A DNA stretch of 23,322 nucleotides from JBGSUZ01 sp043770095 (lineage in GTDB: Bacteria; Bacillota; Clostridia; Peptostreptococcales; Acidaminobacteraceae), in the NCBI GenBank assembly GCA_043770095.1, contig JAYVIR010000020.1:1-23322 (forward strand), in the 5' to 3' direction. Made by a program: the position numbers and the translations under genes. The notes under the pieces are model-generated. The model did no database searches, was not told the DNA's origin, and saw only the letters and a list, made by a program, of their open reading frames with translations. This document shows, in pieces, positions 1-7,824 of this stretch (position 1 is the stretch's first letter; every line of letters starts with the position of its first letter).

Positions 1-1680
1 GTGGGCAACATGGTCTTCAATGGAGAACCAGTTTTCAGTTTCTCCTGCAAGTCTATGAATTTCTTCTAAATCCATAGGGTGAATTTTTCTCGGGTTAATG
101 ATTTTGCCGTTGAGTCCTTGAACTCTTAGAAGCTCCAATGCGGCCAAGGCATTTTCAAACATGCTGCCAACTGGAATAAGGACAAAATCATCTCCATAGC
201 GCAGTTCTAGTCGTGGCTTTGATGGGTCGCCTTCAAAAGGCAATAAGACTTTTGCATTGCCACGAGGGTATCTGAGTGCCGTAGGGGCAACCGGATTTGC
301 ACATATGGTTCTAAGCATTGCGCTTAATTCTGCCGCATCTTTTGAAGCGTATATTTCCATATTAGGAATATGGCTTAAGAATGCAATATCGAAAACGCCG
401 TGATGTGTTTCGCCGTCTTGTCCGACGAGACCAGCTCGATCAATTGCAATGATAATGGGTAGGTTTTGGATACATGCATCGTGCAATATTTGGTCATAAG
501 CACGTTGCAGGAATGTTGAATATACAGTGAACACAGGTTTATAGCCTTCAAGTGCCAATCCTGACGCCATTGTTACAGCGTGTTGTTCTGCAATTCCTAC
601 ATCAATAAAACGGTCTGGGTAGGCTTTTTTAAAGCAACATAGCCCTGTTCCAGAGCACATTGCTGCAGTCATAGCGATAATCTTGTCATCCGTCTTTGCA
701 ATTTCACAGAGTGTTTTTGCAAAAACGTTTGAATAGCCTTCTTTTTTAGAAGAAATAGATTCGCCGTTAGATATTTTAAAAGGATTAACACCGTGGAATT
801 TATCAGGATCTTGTTCAGCAGGCACAAACCCTTTTCCTTTTTTTGTAATAATGTGAATAACGCATGACTTTTCGGCGTTCTTGCCCACTTCGAAAGCCTC
901 TGTCAATTCTTTGATATTATGACCATCAACAGGCCCAATATACGTTAAGCCTAAATCTTCAAATAGCATTCCTGGGACTAAGAAACTCTTAACCGTATTT
1001 TTAATGCGTCTTAAAGTGCGCACCATCGGTTCGCCGATATTAGGAATCGTTTTAAGCGCTCGTTCTGTACTGCCTTTTATCTTATAATAAGTGTCATTGG
1101 TACGAATTTGTCCAAGGTAGGAAGATAAGCCACCCACGTTCTCGTCAATGGACATCTCATTATCATTTAAAACGATAATCACTTTTTCTTTAGAATGTCC
1201 AGCATGGTTCATCGCTTCAAAAGCCATACCGCCTGTCAGAGCGCCGTCGCCAATAATGGCAACAACGTGATCTGTTTTTTTAGACAATTGGTTTGCTTTT
1301 GCAATGCCTAGCGCCGCAGAAATGGAAGTACTGCTATGCCCTGCCTCAAAAATGTCGTGTTCAGACTCTATCCGCTTTAAAAACCCGCTGAGCCCACCCA
1401 ATTGTCTGAGTGTTTTAAAGTCCTCTTGACGAGAAGTCAATATCTTGTGAACGTATGCCTGATGACCGACGTCCCAAACAAATTTATCTTTTGGAGAATT
1501 AAAACTATAGTGCATGGCAATCGTTAATTCGACCGTTCCAAGATTTGATGAAAGATGACCACCTGTTTGGCTAATATTATGAATAAGAAACTGACGAATT
1601 TCCGCAGAAAGTCTGTTCATTTCTTCAAAGGATAGTTTTCTCAGGTCTTTTGGGGAATGAATTTTACTTAAAAGTTTCAT
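1..1680 (-). CDS. dxs: 1-deoxy-D-xylulose-5-phosphate synthase, C-terminus cut by window edge
   Basis: Thiamine-diphosphate enzyme that condenses pyruvate and glyceraldehyde 3-phosphate to 1-deoxy-D-xylulose 5-phosphate, the first step of the MEP isoprenoid pathway and a precursor for thiamine and pyridoxal. The reading frame is open from the ATG at 1680 to the window edge: 560 codons, so about 60 of the usual 620 residues are missing. I read family signatures along it: WDVGHQAY near residue 70, GHSSTSISAALG near 114, GDGALTGGMAFEAMNHAG near 144 and NDNEMS near 173 (the ThDP/Mg site), then the transketolase pyrimidine domain with GIAEQHAV and DRAGLVGQDGETHHG. It follows the DUF212 gene by 13 bp and shares an operon with ispA, so two isoprenoid steps are co-expressed. 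No frameshift seen. Confidence 0.96.
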   Translation of the reverse strand, partial: MKLLSKIHSPKDLRKLSFEEMNRLSAEIRQFLIHNISQTGGHLSSNLGTVELTIAMHYSFNSPKDKFVWDVGHQAYVHKILTSRQEDFKTLRQLGGLSGFLKRIESEHDIFEAGHSSTSISAALGIAKANQLSKKTDHVVAIIGDGALTGGMAFEAMNHAGHSKEKVIIVLNDNEMSIDENVGGLSSYLGQIRTNDTYYKIKGSTERALKTIPNIGEPMVRTLRRIKNTVKSFLVPGMLFEDLGLTYIGPVDGHNIKELTEAFEVGKNAEKSCVIHIITKKGKGFVPAEQDPDKFHGVNPFKISNGESISSKKEGYSNVFAKTLCEIAKTDDKIIAMTAAMCSGTGLCCFKKAYPDRFIDVGIAEQHAVTMASGLALEGYKPVFTVYSTFLQRAYDQILHDACIQNLPIIIAIDRAGLVGQDGETHHGVFDIAFLSHIPNMEIYASKDAAELSAMLRTICANPVAPTALRYPRGNAKVLLPFEGDPSKPRLELRYGDDFVLIPVGSMFENALAALELLRVQGLNGKIINPRKIHPMDLEEIHRLAGETENWFSIEDHVAH

Positions 1681-1693
1681 ACCTACACCCTCG

Positions 1694-2143
1694 CTAAATC
1701 ATGATATTGGCAATAAAGATTCCTAGTGCTGCGCCAAAAAATACTTCTATTGGCGTATGTCCGACAAGTTCCTTTAAACGTTCATGGTCAATGGGTTTGT
1801 TTTCATATAAATCTTCAATAATACGATTTAAAAGCATTGCTTGCATGCCAACTGCCCGACGAACACCAGAAGCATCATACATGACAACTAGTGCTAAAAC
1901 CAATGAAACCGCAAAAATAGGGGTATCAAAGCCACTTGTTAAACCGACTGCTGTTGTAAGACCAGTAACAAAACCGCTATGCGAACTTGGCATGCCGCCC
2001 GATCCGATCATTCGGTACAGATTTAATTTTTTATCCATAACGAGGGTCACGACAACCTTGCCAAATTGCGCAAGAAACCAACTCATAAAGGCAACTTGAA
2101 AAACTTGATTATGAATAATGCCTTCCCAAAAGTTATTGTACAT
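1694..2143 (-). CDS. Divergent PAP2 / DUF212 (YuiD-like) membrane protein
   Basis: A 149-residue hydrophobic protein of the DUF212 family, called divergent PAP2 or acid phosphatase/vanadium haloperoxidase-related. Visible signatures are GGMPSSHSGFVTGL near residue 49, YDASGVRRAVGMQA near 89, and GHTPIEVFFGA near 128. The SH of PSSHS and the HT of GHTP resemble the phosphatase histidine motifs. There are about three membrane segments. It starts where ispA stops and lies directly before dxs. That position suggests a phosphatase acting on an isoprenyl or lipid phosphate, but the substrate is not known and this is inference. Confidence 0.85.
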   Translation of the reverse strand: MYNNFWEGIIHNQVFQVAFMSWFLAQFGKVVVTLVMDKKLNLYRMIGSGGMPSSHSGFVTGLTTAVGLTSGFDTPIFAVSLVLALVVMYDASGVRRAVGMQAMLLNRIIEDLYENKPIDHERLKELVGHTPIEVFFGAALGIFIANIMI

Positions 2144-3036
2144 TATTTATTCCTTTCCCCGATATACCGAATTAATCCCTCGATAAACATAGTGTCTCCA
2201 TCAAGCAGTTGCAAGTTTGCGATGGAAGATTCAATTAATTCATTGGCAATTTCTTTGCATTTTGAAATACCAAGAAGTTTAGGATAAGTGGTCTTATCAT
2301 TTTTTTCATCACTTCCTGGTAATTTACCCATCTCTTTTGCAGTGCCTTCAATGTCTAAAATATCATCAACTATTTGAAAACACATGCCAATGTTTTTCCC
2401 GATGGATTCAACAAGTTCCAATTCTTTTTTGCTACACCCGCCAAGAATAGCCCCGGCCATAACAGAAGCTCTTATTAAGTCACCTGTTTTATGCGAATTG
2501 ATAAAATCAAGAGTTGCAACGTCAATTTCTGCACATTCATTCATCAAATCTGAAATTTGACCAAGAATCATGCCTTTATGACCAGAAGCTTCAGCAATTA
2601 TTTTTCCAGCTTCTAAGTACTTAAGGGCATTGAGAGGGTCTTTTAAAGCAGAATCCATTATATTTTCGTAGGCATAATTCAGAAGTCCATCGCCTGCAAG
2701 AATAGCATTTGCTTCTCCGAATACAACGTGGTTAGTAGGTTTTCCTCTTCGAAGATCGTCATTATCCATTGAGGGTAAGTCATCATGGATTAATGAATAC
2801 GTATGAATCATTTCCAAAGAAGCTGCAAAATCTACAACATAAGTGCAAGGATGGCTAAAAAGTTTTGAAAATTCAATTAGGAGAATTGGTCTAAGCCTCT
2901 TACCGGAAGCCATTAAGCTGTATCGCATTGATTTATTGATTGTTTCTACAAATTTATTGTCACTTCGAATAAAGAAACCATTCAAAAAACCTTCAATTTC
3001 TTCGATTCGTTGATTGTATTCAAGCTCAAAATCCAT
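2143..3036 (-). CDS. ispA: Polyprenyl synthetase, likely farnesyl diphosphate synthase
   Basis: Joins dimethylallyl and isopentenyl diphosphates into geranyl and then farnesyl diphosphate in the cytosol. The 297-residue length is normal for the bacterial enzyme. The first Asp-rich motif DDLPSMD is at residues 85-91 followed by RR (96-97); the second, DDILD, is at 224-228; GKRLRP, which binds the homoallylic substrate, is near 45. Tyr80, five residues before the first motif, is the aromatic residue that usually limits the product to C15, though geranyl or geranylgeranyl products cannot be excluded. It overlaps xseB by 11 bp and has its own GGAGG six bases before the ATG. Confidence 0.93.
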   Translation of the reverse strand: MDFELEYNQRIEEIEGFLNGFFIRSDNKFVETINKSMRYSLMASGKRLRPILLIEFSKLFSHPCTYVVDFAASLEMIHTYSLIHDDLPSMDNDDLRRGKPTNHVVFGEANAILAGDGLLNYAYENIMDSALKDPLNALKYLEAGKIIAEASGHKGMILGQISDLMNECAEIDVATLDFINSHKTGDLIRASVMAGAILGGCSKKELELVESIGKNIGMCFQIVDDILDIEGTAKEMGKLPGSDEKNDKTTYPKLLGISKCKEIANELIESSIANLQLLDGDTMFIEGLIRYIGERNK

Positions 3037-3262
3037 TTTCGACCTCCAAATCTGTCAGAGATTTAACTTCATTATTTTCCATCAAAATGGTCACTTTTCT
3101 TTCAGTGCTTTCTAAAAGGCTGCTGCAAGTTCTATAAAGACCAATGCCTTTTTCGAAAAGCTTGAGAGAATCGTCTAGAGAAAGTTGACCATCTTCAAGT
3201 TGCTTTGTGATGTTTTTTAATTCAGACAATTGTTCTTCAAATGAAGCATTTTTTTTAGCCAT
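3026..3262 (-). CDS. xseB: Exodeoxyribonuclease VII small subunit
   Basis: Small subunit that combines in several copies with XseA to form exonuclease VII, which degrades single-stranded DNA to oligonucleotides and acts in repair. At 78 residues it has the family length. The pattern FEEQLSELKNITKQLEDGQLS followed by LDDSLKLFEKGIGL, then a helix ending in a charged tail, is typical of XseB: two helices forming a coiled coil. It overlaps xseA by 8 bp and ispA by 11 bp, which implies translational coupling. The start ATG has GGAG spaced by six bases. Confidence 0.95.
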   Translation of the reverse strand: MAKKNASFEEQLSELKNITKQLEDGQLSLDDSLKLFEKGIGLYRTCSSLLESTERKVTILMENNEVKSLTDLEVENGF

Positions 3263-4478
3263 TAGTTTCTCCTATTGTTGAATCAACCTGTAAAATTTCT
3301 GAACGGATGACACCATCTCTCAGCCTAATGTTTAAAATCTCCCCTACTTGCACTTGTTTAGTAGATTGAATGGTCTGATTGCCTTCGTTGCTGATCACGG
3401 CGTATCCGCGTGTCAGCGTTTTTAAAGGTGAAAGCGCCTCAAGTGTTTCAACCTGTGCGGTTAGAACTGCCTGTTGCTTTTGAATGTGCTGGAGAAGTGC
3501 ACGTTTTGACCTGCTCAAATACTGCTCAGTCATTTCCTTTTGTCGATCAAGGACTGACATAATTTTACCATATTCTCTTTCAGGATTGTGCAATGATAGA
3601 AGCAATTTTATATTTTTAATTTTTCGATTTATTGTTTCTGAAATTTTATACATAAGAACATTGATTTGTTCCTTGGAATGCCCCAATGACGGGAAAACCA
3701 ATTCGGCCGCTTCAGACGGCGTCGCCGCTCTAAGGTCAGCTACAAAATCCGCAATCGTAAAGTCAGTTTCGTGTCCAATCGCTGAAACAACAGGGATTGC
3801 ACTGTTAAAAATAGAATGTGCAACTTCTTCTGAATTAAATGCCCAAAGTTCTTCGATGGAACCGCCACCTCTAGCTATAATAATGACCTCTGCCAGATTT
3901 TGCTCATTGACCCGTGAAATTGCATTCGTAACACTAGCAGAAGCATCTTGCCCTTGAACGACTGTAGGGATTAAGATGACGTCTATATTTGGATTTCTTC
4001 TGCCAGATACGGTCAGTAAATCTCGAATAACCGAACCTGTTGGCGATGTAATAATGGCAACTTTATTTGGGTAGGCTGGGAGTCTTTTTTTATGAAGTGG
4101 ATCAAAATAGCCCAAAGCCTCTAATTTTCTTTTCATTTTTTCAAATTGCTCTGCAAGATCACCGATACCAAGTAATTCGACACTTTTAACAGCTAATTGG
4201 TATTTTCCATCTTTTTCGTATAGCGTGACGGCACCTTGACAAATGAGTTGCATGCCATCTATAAGTTGTTTACATGCCGGATCATAAATGGCATTAAACC
4301 AGACACAGTTTATTTTGGCATCTCCATCTTTTAGCGCAAAGTAGGCATGTCCACTTGTATGACACTTAAAGTTTGAGAGTTCACCTAAAACGGAAATTCT
4401 GTTGAGAATTGGGTCTCTCTGCATCATCTGCTTTAAGTATTGATTCACTTCTGCAACCTTCAATGCTCGTAGTTTCAT
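3255..4478 (-). CDS. xseA: Exodeoxyribonuclease VII large subunit
   Basis: Catalytic subunit of exonuclease VII. The 407 residues begin with an OB-fold for single-stranded DNA (about residues 1-100, with the LGELSNFK and SGHAYFALKD signatures). The nuclease core follows (about 125-310), holding ITSPTGSVIRDLL, ARGGGSIEELWAFNSE and SAIGHETDFTIADFVADLRAATPS in pieces, all well conserved in the family. The rest is a long helical region (about 260-360) that binds XseB, then a short C-terminal beta domain (TRGYAVI). It lies 13 bp after the tsaD-like gene with a GGGGG-type binding site and overlaps xseB. Confidence 0.97.
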   Translation of the reverse strand: MKLRALKVAEVNQYLKQMMQRDPILNRISVLGELSNFKCHTSGHAYFALKDGDAKINCVWFNAIYDPACKQLIDGMQLICQGAVTLYEKDGKYQLAVKSVELLGIGDLAEQFEKMKRKLEALGYFDPLHKKRLPAYPNKVAIITSPTGSVIRDLLTVSGRRNPNIDVILIPTVVQGQDASASVTNAISRVNEQNLAEVIIIARGGGSIEELWAFNSEEVAHSIFNSAIPVVSAIGHETDFTIADFVADLRAATPSEAAELVFPSLGHSKEQINVLMYKISETINRKIKNIKLLLSLHNPEREYGKIMSVLDRQKEMTEQYLSRSKRALLQHIQKQQAVLTAQVETLEALSPLKTLTRGYAVISNEGNQTIQSTKQVQVGEILNIRLRDGVIRSEILQVDSTIGETNG

Positions 4479-4491
4479 GTGACCCCCTGCT

Positions 4492-5466
4492 TTAGCGATT
4501 CAAATTTGAGTGCTTTAAAGCCATTTTAGCGATACCGACTGCATTGTCGGTACAAAACATTTTTGCCGTAATGAGGATTTTAACATTAGGATGTGCTTTC
4601 TCAAGGTTTGAAAGAGCAGCTCGGATCCAAAAGTTACTCATAACGCCACCGGCTAGAATTACCAAATCTGGTTTTTCAGAAATGATGGCATCATCCAAAA
4701 GTGTGTAAAGCAATCTTGCAATTTCTGTAAAAAGTGCTAAAATTACATCTTGTGAAGGGGTACCATCTGCAAGCAATGTTTTTATTTTATTTTCAATGCC
4801 AGATAAATTAAAATAACCTTTTTCAATTTTCAGTGGCAGCATGTTCTTTTTGTTAGGTGCAGTACTTTCGAAATGAGCAATTGACTGCTCCATTGGCAGA
4901 CCACAGGGAAATGGAAAATCTAAGTATACCCCGATTCTGTCAATTAATTGGCCTATACTTATATCTTTTGTGCCACCAATGATATCCGTTGTAAAATATT
5001 GATTCTCTAATGACCACTGACTCAAAAACAGTTCCGTGGTGCCGCCAGAAATGTGCAGATTTAAGATTTTTTGATTTTCTAGCACCTGTTCTGAGGGTAT
5101 CGCCGCCATTACATGTCCATCTTGATGGGCATACTCATATAAAGGACGATTAAGGCTCTTAGCAATTACTTTAGCAAATTGGACACCCGCATTAAAAACG
5201 GGCATATAAGAACCTTCAACATTTCTCGGACGACAACTCACACCAATTGACTCAATATGCTTTAAATCATCATTTGTCAGGTCAAAAAAAAGTCCCGGTA
5301 GGTTCATGACGTGTTGATAAAAAGCATCTGACTGTCTTAGACCTAGTTCTCCGGGTTTGACGGTTAACATGATTCTTTTATCAAACAACACTTTTCCATG
5401 ACTGTCTACTAAAGCAATTGAGGTGGTATAGTTACTGGTGTCAATTCCAAGAAAATGGGCAATCAT
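4492..5466 (-). CDS. TsaD/Kae1-family paralogue (Gcp-like, peptidase M22 fold)
   Basis: A 324-residue ASKHA-fold protein related to TsaD, the subunit that makes t6A in ANN-decoding tRNAs. It keeps the metal-binding pair as HQDGH (His114, His118), an SGGTTE motif (140-145) where TsaD has SGGHT, an AGGV motif near 273, and CTDNA with Asp307. The general sequence departs from true TsaD: it is shorter, the N-terminus reads GIDTSNYTTS, and PFPCGLPMEQ replaces the usual segment near 187. Such genes lie beside nusB or xseA in many clostridia that also have a true TsaD elsewhere, so this is probably a paralogue of unknown role. It overlaps nusB by 4 bp (ATGA), so the two are coupled. Confidence 0.8.
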   Translation of the reverse strand: MIAHFLGIDTSNYTTSIALVDSHGKVLFDKRIMLTVKPGELGLRQSDAFYQHVMNLPGLFFDLTNDDLKHIESIGVSCRPRNVEGSYMPVFNAGVQFAKVIAKSLNRPLYEYAHQDGHVMAAIPSEQVLENQKILNLHISGGTTELFLSQWSLENQYFTTDIIGGTKDISIGQLIDRIGVYLDFPFPCGLPMEQSIAHFESTAPNKKNMLPLKIEKGYFNLSGIENKIKTLLADGTPSQDVILALFTEIARLLYTLLDDAIISEKPDLVILAGGVMSNFWIRAALSNLEKAHPNVKILITAKMFCTDNAVGIAKMALKHSNLNR

Positions 5467-5873
5467 TTAATAATCTCCGATTGACGTTGTAATTCACCGA
5501 GAACGCCGTTAACAAAAACTGCAGATTCTTCATCGCTGAATTTTTTTGCAAGATTTACAGCTTCATTAATTGAAATTGCAGCAGATAATTCATCTATATA
5601 CAAAATTTCAGTGACTGCAACACGTAAAATAGACAAGACCACTTTGGAAATACGATCAATAGTCCAACTTTTTAAATTTTCTTTGATTCTTTCATCAACA
5701 GTGTCACGGTTGGCTTCAAACGCTTTTATAACCAATGTGGCAAATCTTAATTCAGGCTCATCAAATATATTGTCTTCTAAATAGGATTTAAAAGCACTAA
5801 TTTCATAGTTTTCGTGAATTTCCATTTGGTATACGGTATTCATGATAATTTCTCTGGTTAATTTACGACTCAT
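5463..5873 (-). CDS. nusB: Transcription antitermination factor NusB
   Basis: All-helical RNA-binding protein that joins NusE (ribosomal protein S10) on boxA RNA to keep RNA polymerase elongating through rRNA operons. The 136-residue length is standard. The signatures near the C-terminus, AVTEILYIDELSAAISINEAVNLAKKF in pieces and VNGVLGEL, are typical of NusB. The start ATG has AGGAGG six bases upstream, just past the hairpin that follows the Asp23 gene. It sits in the common clostridial order Asp23-nusB. Confidence 0.95.
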   Translation of the reverse strand: MSRKLTREIIMNTVYQMEIHENYEISAFKSYLEDNIFDEPELRFATLVIKAFEANRDTVDERIKENLKSWTIDRISKVVLSILRVAVTEILYIDELSAAISINEAVNLAKKFSDEESAVFVNGVLGELQRQSEIIK

Positions 5874-5899
5874 TGCTTCCTCCTAGATTCATAAGCAGA

Positions 5900-5932
5900 A
5901 ATAACTAACTCTCTATAAGAGAGTTAGTTATT
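5900..5932 (-). terminator. Hairpin between the Asp23 gene and nusB; possible attenuator
   Basis: A perfect 14-bp inverted repeat (5900-5913 and 5919-5932) with a 5-base loop starts two bases after the Asp23 stop codon. On the minus strand the descending arm ends in TTATTTCTG, a short and broken T tract. The stem is AT-rich. It could be a weak terminator that lets part of transcription pass to nusB, or a block to 3' exonucleases that raises Asp23 mRNA over the rest of the operon. The repeat is certain; its function is inferred. Confidence 0.55.
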
Positions 5933-5934
5933 CG

Positions 5935-6330
5935 CTATTCGTGAGCGGTATCCTTGTCACTTTTTTGTTTACGACGGATGTTGATGCCGTTGACGTGAAC
6001 GTTTACCTCAGATACAGATAGTCCAGTCATTGACTCAATAGCCGTTTTAACATTTTCTTGAACCTGCCATGAAACATCAGGAATTTTTACACCGTAATCT
6101 ACGATGATATTTAAGTCGATCACTACTTTTTCTTCAACAATTTCAACTTTTACGCCTTTAGAGAAGTTCTTTTTACCAAACATTTCAACTAAATCTTCAG
6201 TGAGCTTGCCAGAAAGTCCATTCACGCCTTCAATTTCTGCTGCAGCGATGGAAGAGATGATGCCAATCACATCATCAGATATATTGACGTTACCATATTC
6301 TAATGTATCGATTTGTTTATTTTCAGCCAT
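5935..6330 (-). CDS. Asp23/Gls24 family envelope stress response protein
   Basis: Small soluble protein of the Asp23/Gls24 (DUF322) family, usually near the cell envelope and linked to envelope stress or homeostasis. The order is typical: a short start, GNVNISDDVIGIISSIAAAEIEGV, a glycine/serine step, a VEIVEEKVVIDLNIIVDYGVKIPDV strand region (both in pieces), and the ending VNVHVNGINI. An in-frame ATG exists at 6345, but GGAGGG lies just before the ATG at 6330 and inside the longer version. The promoter -10 box at 6355-6360 would also start RNA only a few bases before the 6345 ATG. I therefore choose 6330, giving 131 residues. It is the first gene of the nusB-dxs unit. Confidence 0.92.
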   Translation of the reverse strand: MAENKQIDTLEYGNVNISDDVIGIISSIAAAEIEGVNGLSGKLTEDLVEMFGKKNFSKGVKVEIVEEKVVIDLNIIVDYGVKIPDVSWQVQENVKTAIESMTGLSVSEVNVHVNGINIRRKQKSDKDTAHE

Positions 6331-6354
6331 TTTTATTCCCTCCATTTAGATTTC

Positions 6355-6383
6355 ATTATATCAAAAAAGCTCTCAAATAACAA
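6355..6383 (-). promoter_or_regulatory. Sigma-A-type promoter for the Asp23-nusB-xseA-ispA-dxs unit
   Basis: On the minus strand, TTGTTA (6378-6383) and TATAAT (6355-6360) are separated by 17 bases, close to the housekeeping consensus. RNA would start near 6348, leaving a short leader with GGAGGG before the ATG at 6330. The preceding gene is closed by a terminator at about 6450, which supports a fresh start here. Confidence 0.7.
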
Positions 6384-6433
6384 TTAAGGAATTGAAAATG
6401 AACTTATGTTGAGCGATTGTGTTATAGAATTAA

Positions 6434-6466
6434 TAAAAACCCGACTCCGTGAACGAAGTCGGGTTC
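6434..6466 (-). terminator. Intrinsic terminator after the zinc-ribbon gene
   Basis: A 9-bp perfect stem (6438-6446 with 6457-6465), containing CCCGACT/AGTCGGG, is followed on the minus strand by a run of T (6435-6439). It lies 13 bases after the stop of the zinc-ribbon gene at 6479, so it closes the efp unit before the promoter at 6355-6383. Confidence 0.88.
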
Positions 6467-6478
6467 ATAATAGGCTTA

Positions 6479-6943
6479 TTACTTATCAGAATCTTTTGTG
6501 CCACAGTCACAGTTACAGTTGCCTTCATTGCAATCATCGTCGCAATCGCAGTCATCACCACAACAACAGTCATCATCGTTGTCATCGTCATCACATACAA
6601 TGTACTCAGAGCCACAACCTGGACATTTTACATCTGCACACATTTCTTCATCGAATTCATCTTCTGAAATGAAGATTTCAGTGCCACAGTCAGGGCATTC
6701 AAACGTATCAAACTCTTCGTCTGAGTAAACTTCATCTTCTAAATCAGATAAATCGTCGTTGATTGCATCAACAAATTCGTCCATTTCTTCCAAATTGCCT
6801 TCTAAATCTTCAATTGCGTAAGCCATTTCTTCGAGAACACTGACGATTTCAGCCAGAAGTTTGCCTTCTTTTTTAGCTTTGTCGATGTCTAGTCCGTCTG
6901 CAAGTCCTCTTAGGTAAGATACTCTTTCAAAAAGTAAGCTCAT
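6479..6943 (-). CDS. CD1247 N-terminal-domain zinc-ribbon protein with a Cys/Asp-rich tail
   Basis: Protein of unknown role found in clostridia, often beside efp. The N-terminus (MSLLFERVSYLRGLADGLDI) is the conserved CD1247-type domain, a helical stretch to about residue 75. A zinc ribbon follows with C83-x2-C86 and C107-x2-C110. The last part (about 117-147) holds ten cysteines among 31 residues, mixed with aspartates, including CCC; this tail is not part of the family core as I know it. An ATG further upstream (6976) is in frame, but GGAGG lies six bases before the ATG at 6943, so I choose 154 residues. A metal-binding tail is an inference from composition. Confidence 0.88.
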   Translation of the reverse strand: MSLLFERVSYLRGLADGLDIDKAKKEGKLLAEIVSVLEEMAYAIEDLEGNLEEMDEFVDAINDDLSDLEDEVYSDEEFDTFECPDCGTEIFISEDEFDEEMCADVKCPGCGSEYIVCDDDDNDDDCCCGDDCDCDDDCNEGNCNCDCGTKDSDK

Positions 6944-7014
6944 AATAACCCTCCTCTGATAGTTTTGTTGGCGCAAATCTGCGCTTTAATGCTATGAAAA
7001 TAGGCAGTTGATTA

Positions 7015-7572
7015 CTACGCTCTTGAGAGATAATCTCCAGTACGTGTATCAATTTTGATTTTGTCACCCTCATTTACGAAGAGTGGCACGTTTACAACTG
7101 CACCCGTTTCAACAGTGGCCTTTTTTGTAGCGTTTGAAGCAGTGTCGCCTTTGATTCCAGGTTCAGTCTCAGTAACTGCAAGAATAACAAAGTTAGGAGC
7201 TTCTACTAAGAAACATTTGTTTTTGTAGAACTTGAGTGTTGCTGAATCATTCTCTTTTAGGTATATGATAGCATCTTCTACTTGCTCAAAAGATAATGGA
7301 ATTTGATCATAAGTTTCGTTATCCATGAAGAAGTATAAGTCGCTGTCTTGATATAAATATTGCATATCTTTCGTTTCAATGTGAGCTCTTGGGAACTTAT
7401 CCGCTGGGTTAAATGCTTCGTCACGAATTGCGCCTGATGTTAAGCTCTTATACTTGGTTCTAACAAACGCTGCGCCTTTACCAGGTTTTACGTGTTGGAA
7501 GTCCAAAATTACAAATGGTTCTCCATTGATTTCGAAAGTAACGCCTTTGCGAAAATCACCTGCTGCTATCAT
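7015..7572 (-). CDS. efp: Elongation factor P
   Basis: Binds beside the P-site tRNA and rescues ribosomes stalled on polyproline stretches. The 185 residues have the three beta-barrel domains of EF-P: the KOW-like domain 1 with HVKPGKGAAF, an OB domain (about 65-128), and a C-terminal OB domain ending in the IDTRTGDYLSRA signature. Lys32 sits at the tip of the loop where bacterial EF-P is modified. No modification enzyme is in the window, and the loop has the Gly-Lys-Gly type seen in Firmicutes. AGGGG precedes the ATG. It is followed by the zinc-ribbon gene. Confidence 0.98.
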   Translation of the reverse strand: MIAAGDFRKGVTFEINGEPFVILDFQHVKPGKGAAFVRTKYKSLTSGAIRDEAFNPADKFPRAHIETKDMQYLYQDSDLYFFMDNETYDQIPLSFEQVEDAIIYLKENDSATLKFYKNKCFLVEAPNFVILAVTETEPGIKGDTASNATKKATVETGAVVNVPLFVNEGDKIKIDTRTGDYLSRA

Positions 7573-7672
7573 TGATAAACCCCTCCATTACTAAATATAA
7601 TTCTATTAAATTTTTACGATTTTGAGAGGAATTGATTACCCTGTTATTTTGCAACAATCAAAACTTCAATAT

Positions 7673-7721
7673 CTAAGTATGGCTTATAGATAATGAATAT
7701 CATATTTACCATACCCCTTAG
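7673..7721 (-). promoter_or_regulatory. Inverted repeat in the efp leader
   Basis: Arms CTAAG-TATGG (7673-7682) and CCATA-ccc-CTTAG (7709-7721) pair over ten bases with a three-base bulge. A smaller GATA/TATC pair lies inside. There is no T tract, so it is not an ordinary terminator. It could be an RNA structure near the 5' end of the efp message or an operator. I recognise no known riboswitch in it. Confidence 0.4.
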
Positions 7722-7751
7722 AGGATATTATATCTCTAGCTACTTTGTCAA
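7722..7751 (-). promoter_or_regulatory. Possible promoter for efp
   Basis: The minus strand has a perfect TTGACA (7746-7751). The -10 is uncertain: TATCCT at 18 bases or TAATAT at 15 bases; a full TATAAT is present but only 13 bases away. A short imperfect palindrome (AGAGATATAATATCCTCT) covers the -10 area. RNA from here would have a leader of about 145 bases before efp. The remaining bases of the 252-bp gap between aroK and efp show nothing else I recognise, and no terminator after aroK. Confidence 0.4.
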
Positions 7752-7824
7752 CCTATACATGAGGAATTTTATAGCTATTTTCATTTTTAATGTCATATTT
7801 TATTATTTTAAGGTTCTTTGAGGG

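Noticed and set aside
3484..3957. Plus-strand open frame of 157 codons inside xseA
   Set aside because: It lies antisense to a well-conserved gene and its product looks like no protein; no binding site.
6331..6345. Upstream ATG for the Asp23 gene
   Set aside because: The ribosome binding site lies inside this extension and the promoter would leave no leader.
6406..6728. Plus-strand frames rich in His/Ser/Gln
   Set aside because: They mirror the Asp/Cys-rich tail of the zinc-ribbon gene in other frames and have no binding site.
7752..7824. Terminator after aroK
   Set aside because: No hairpin with T tract could be found; read-through to efp is possible.
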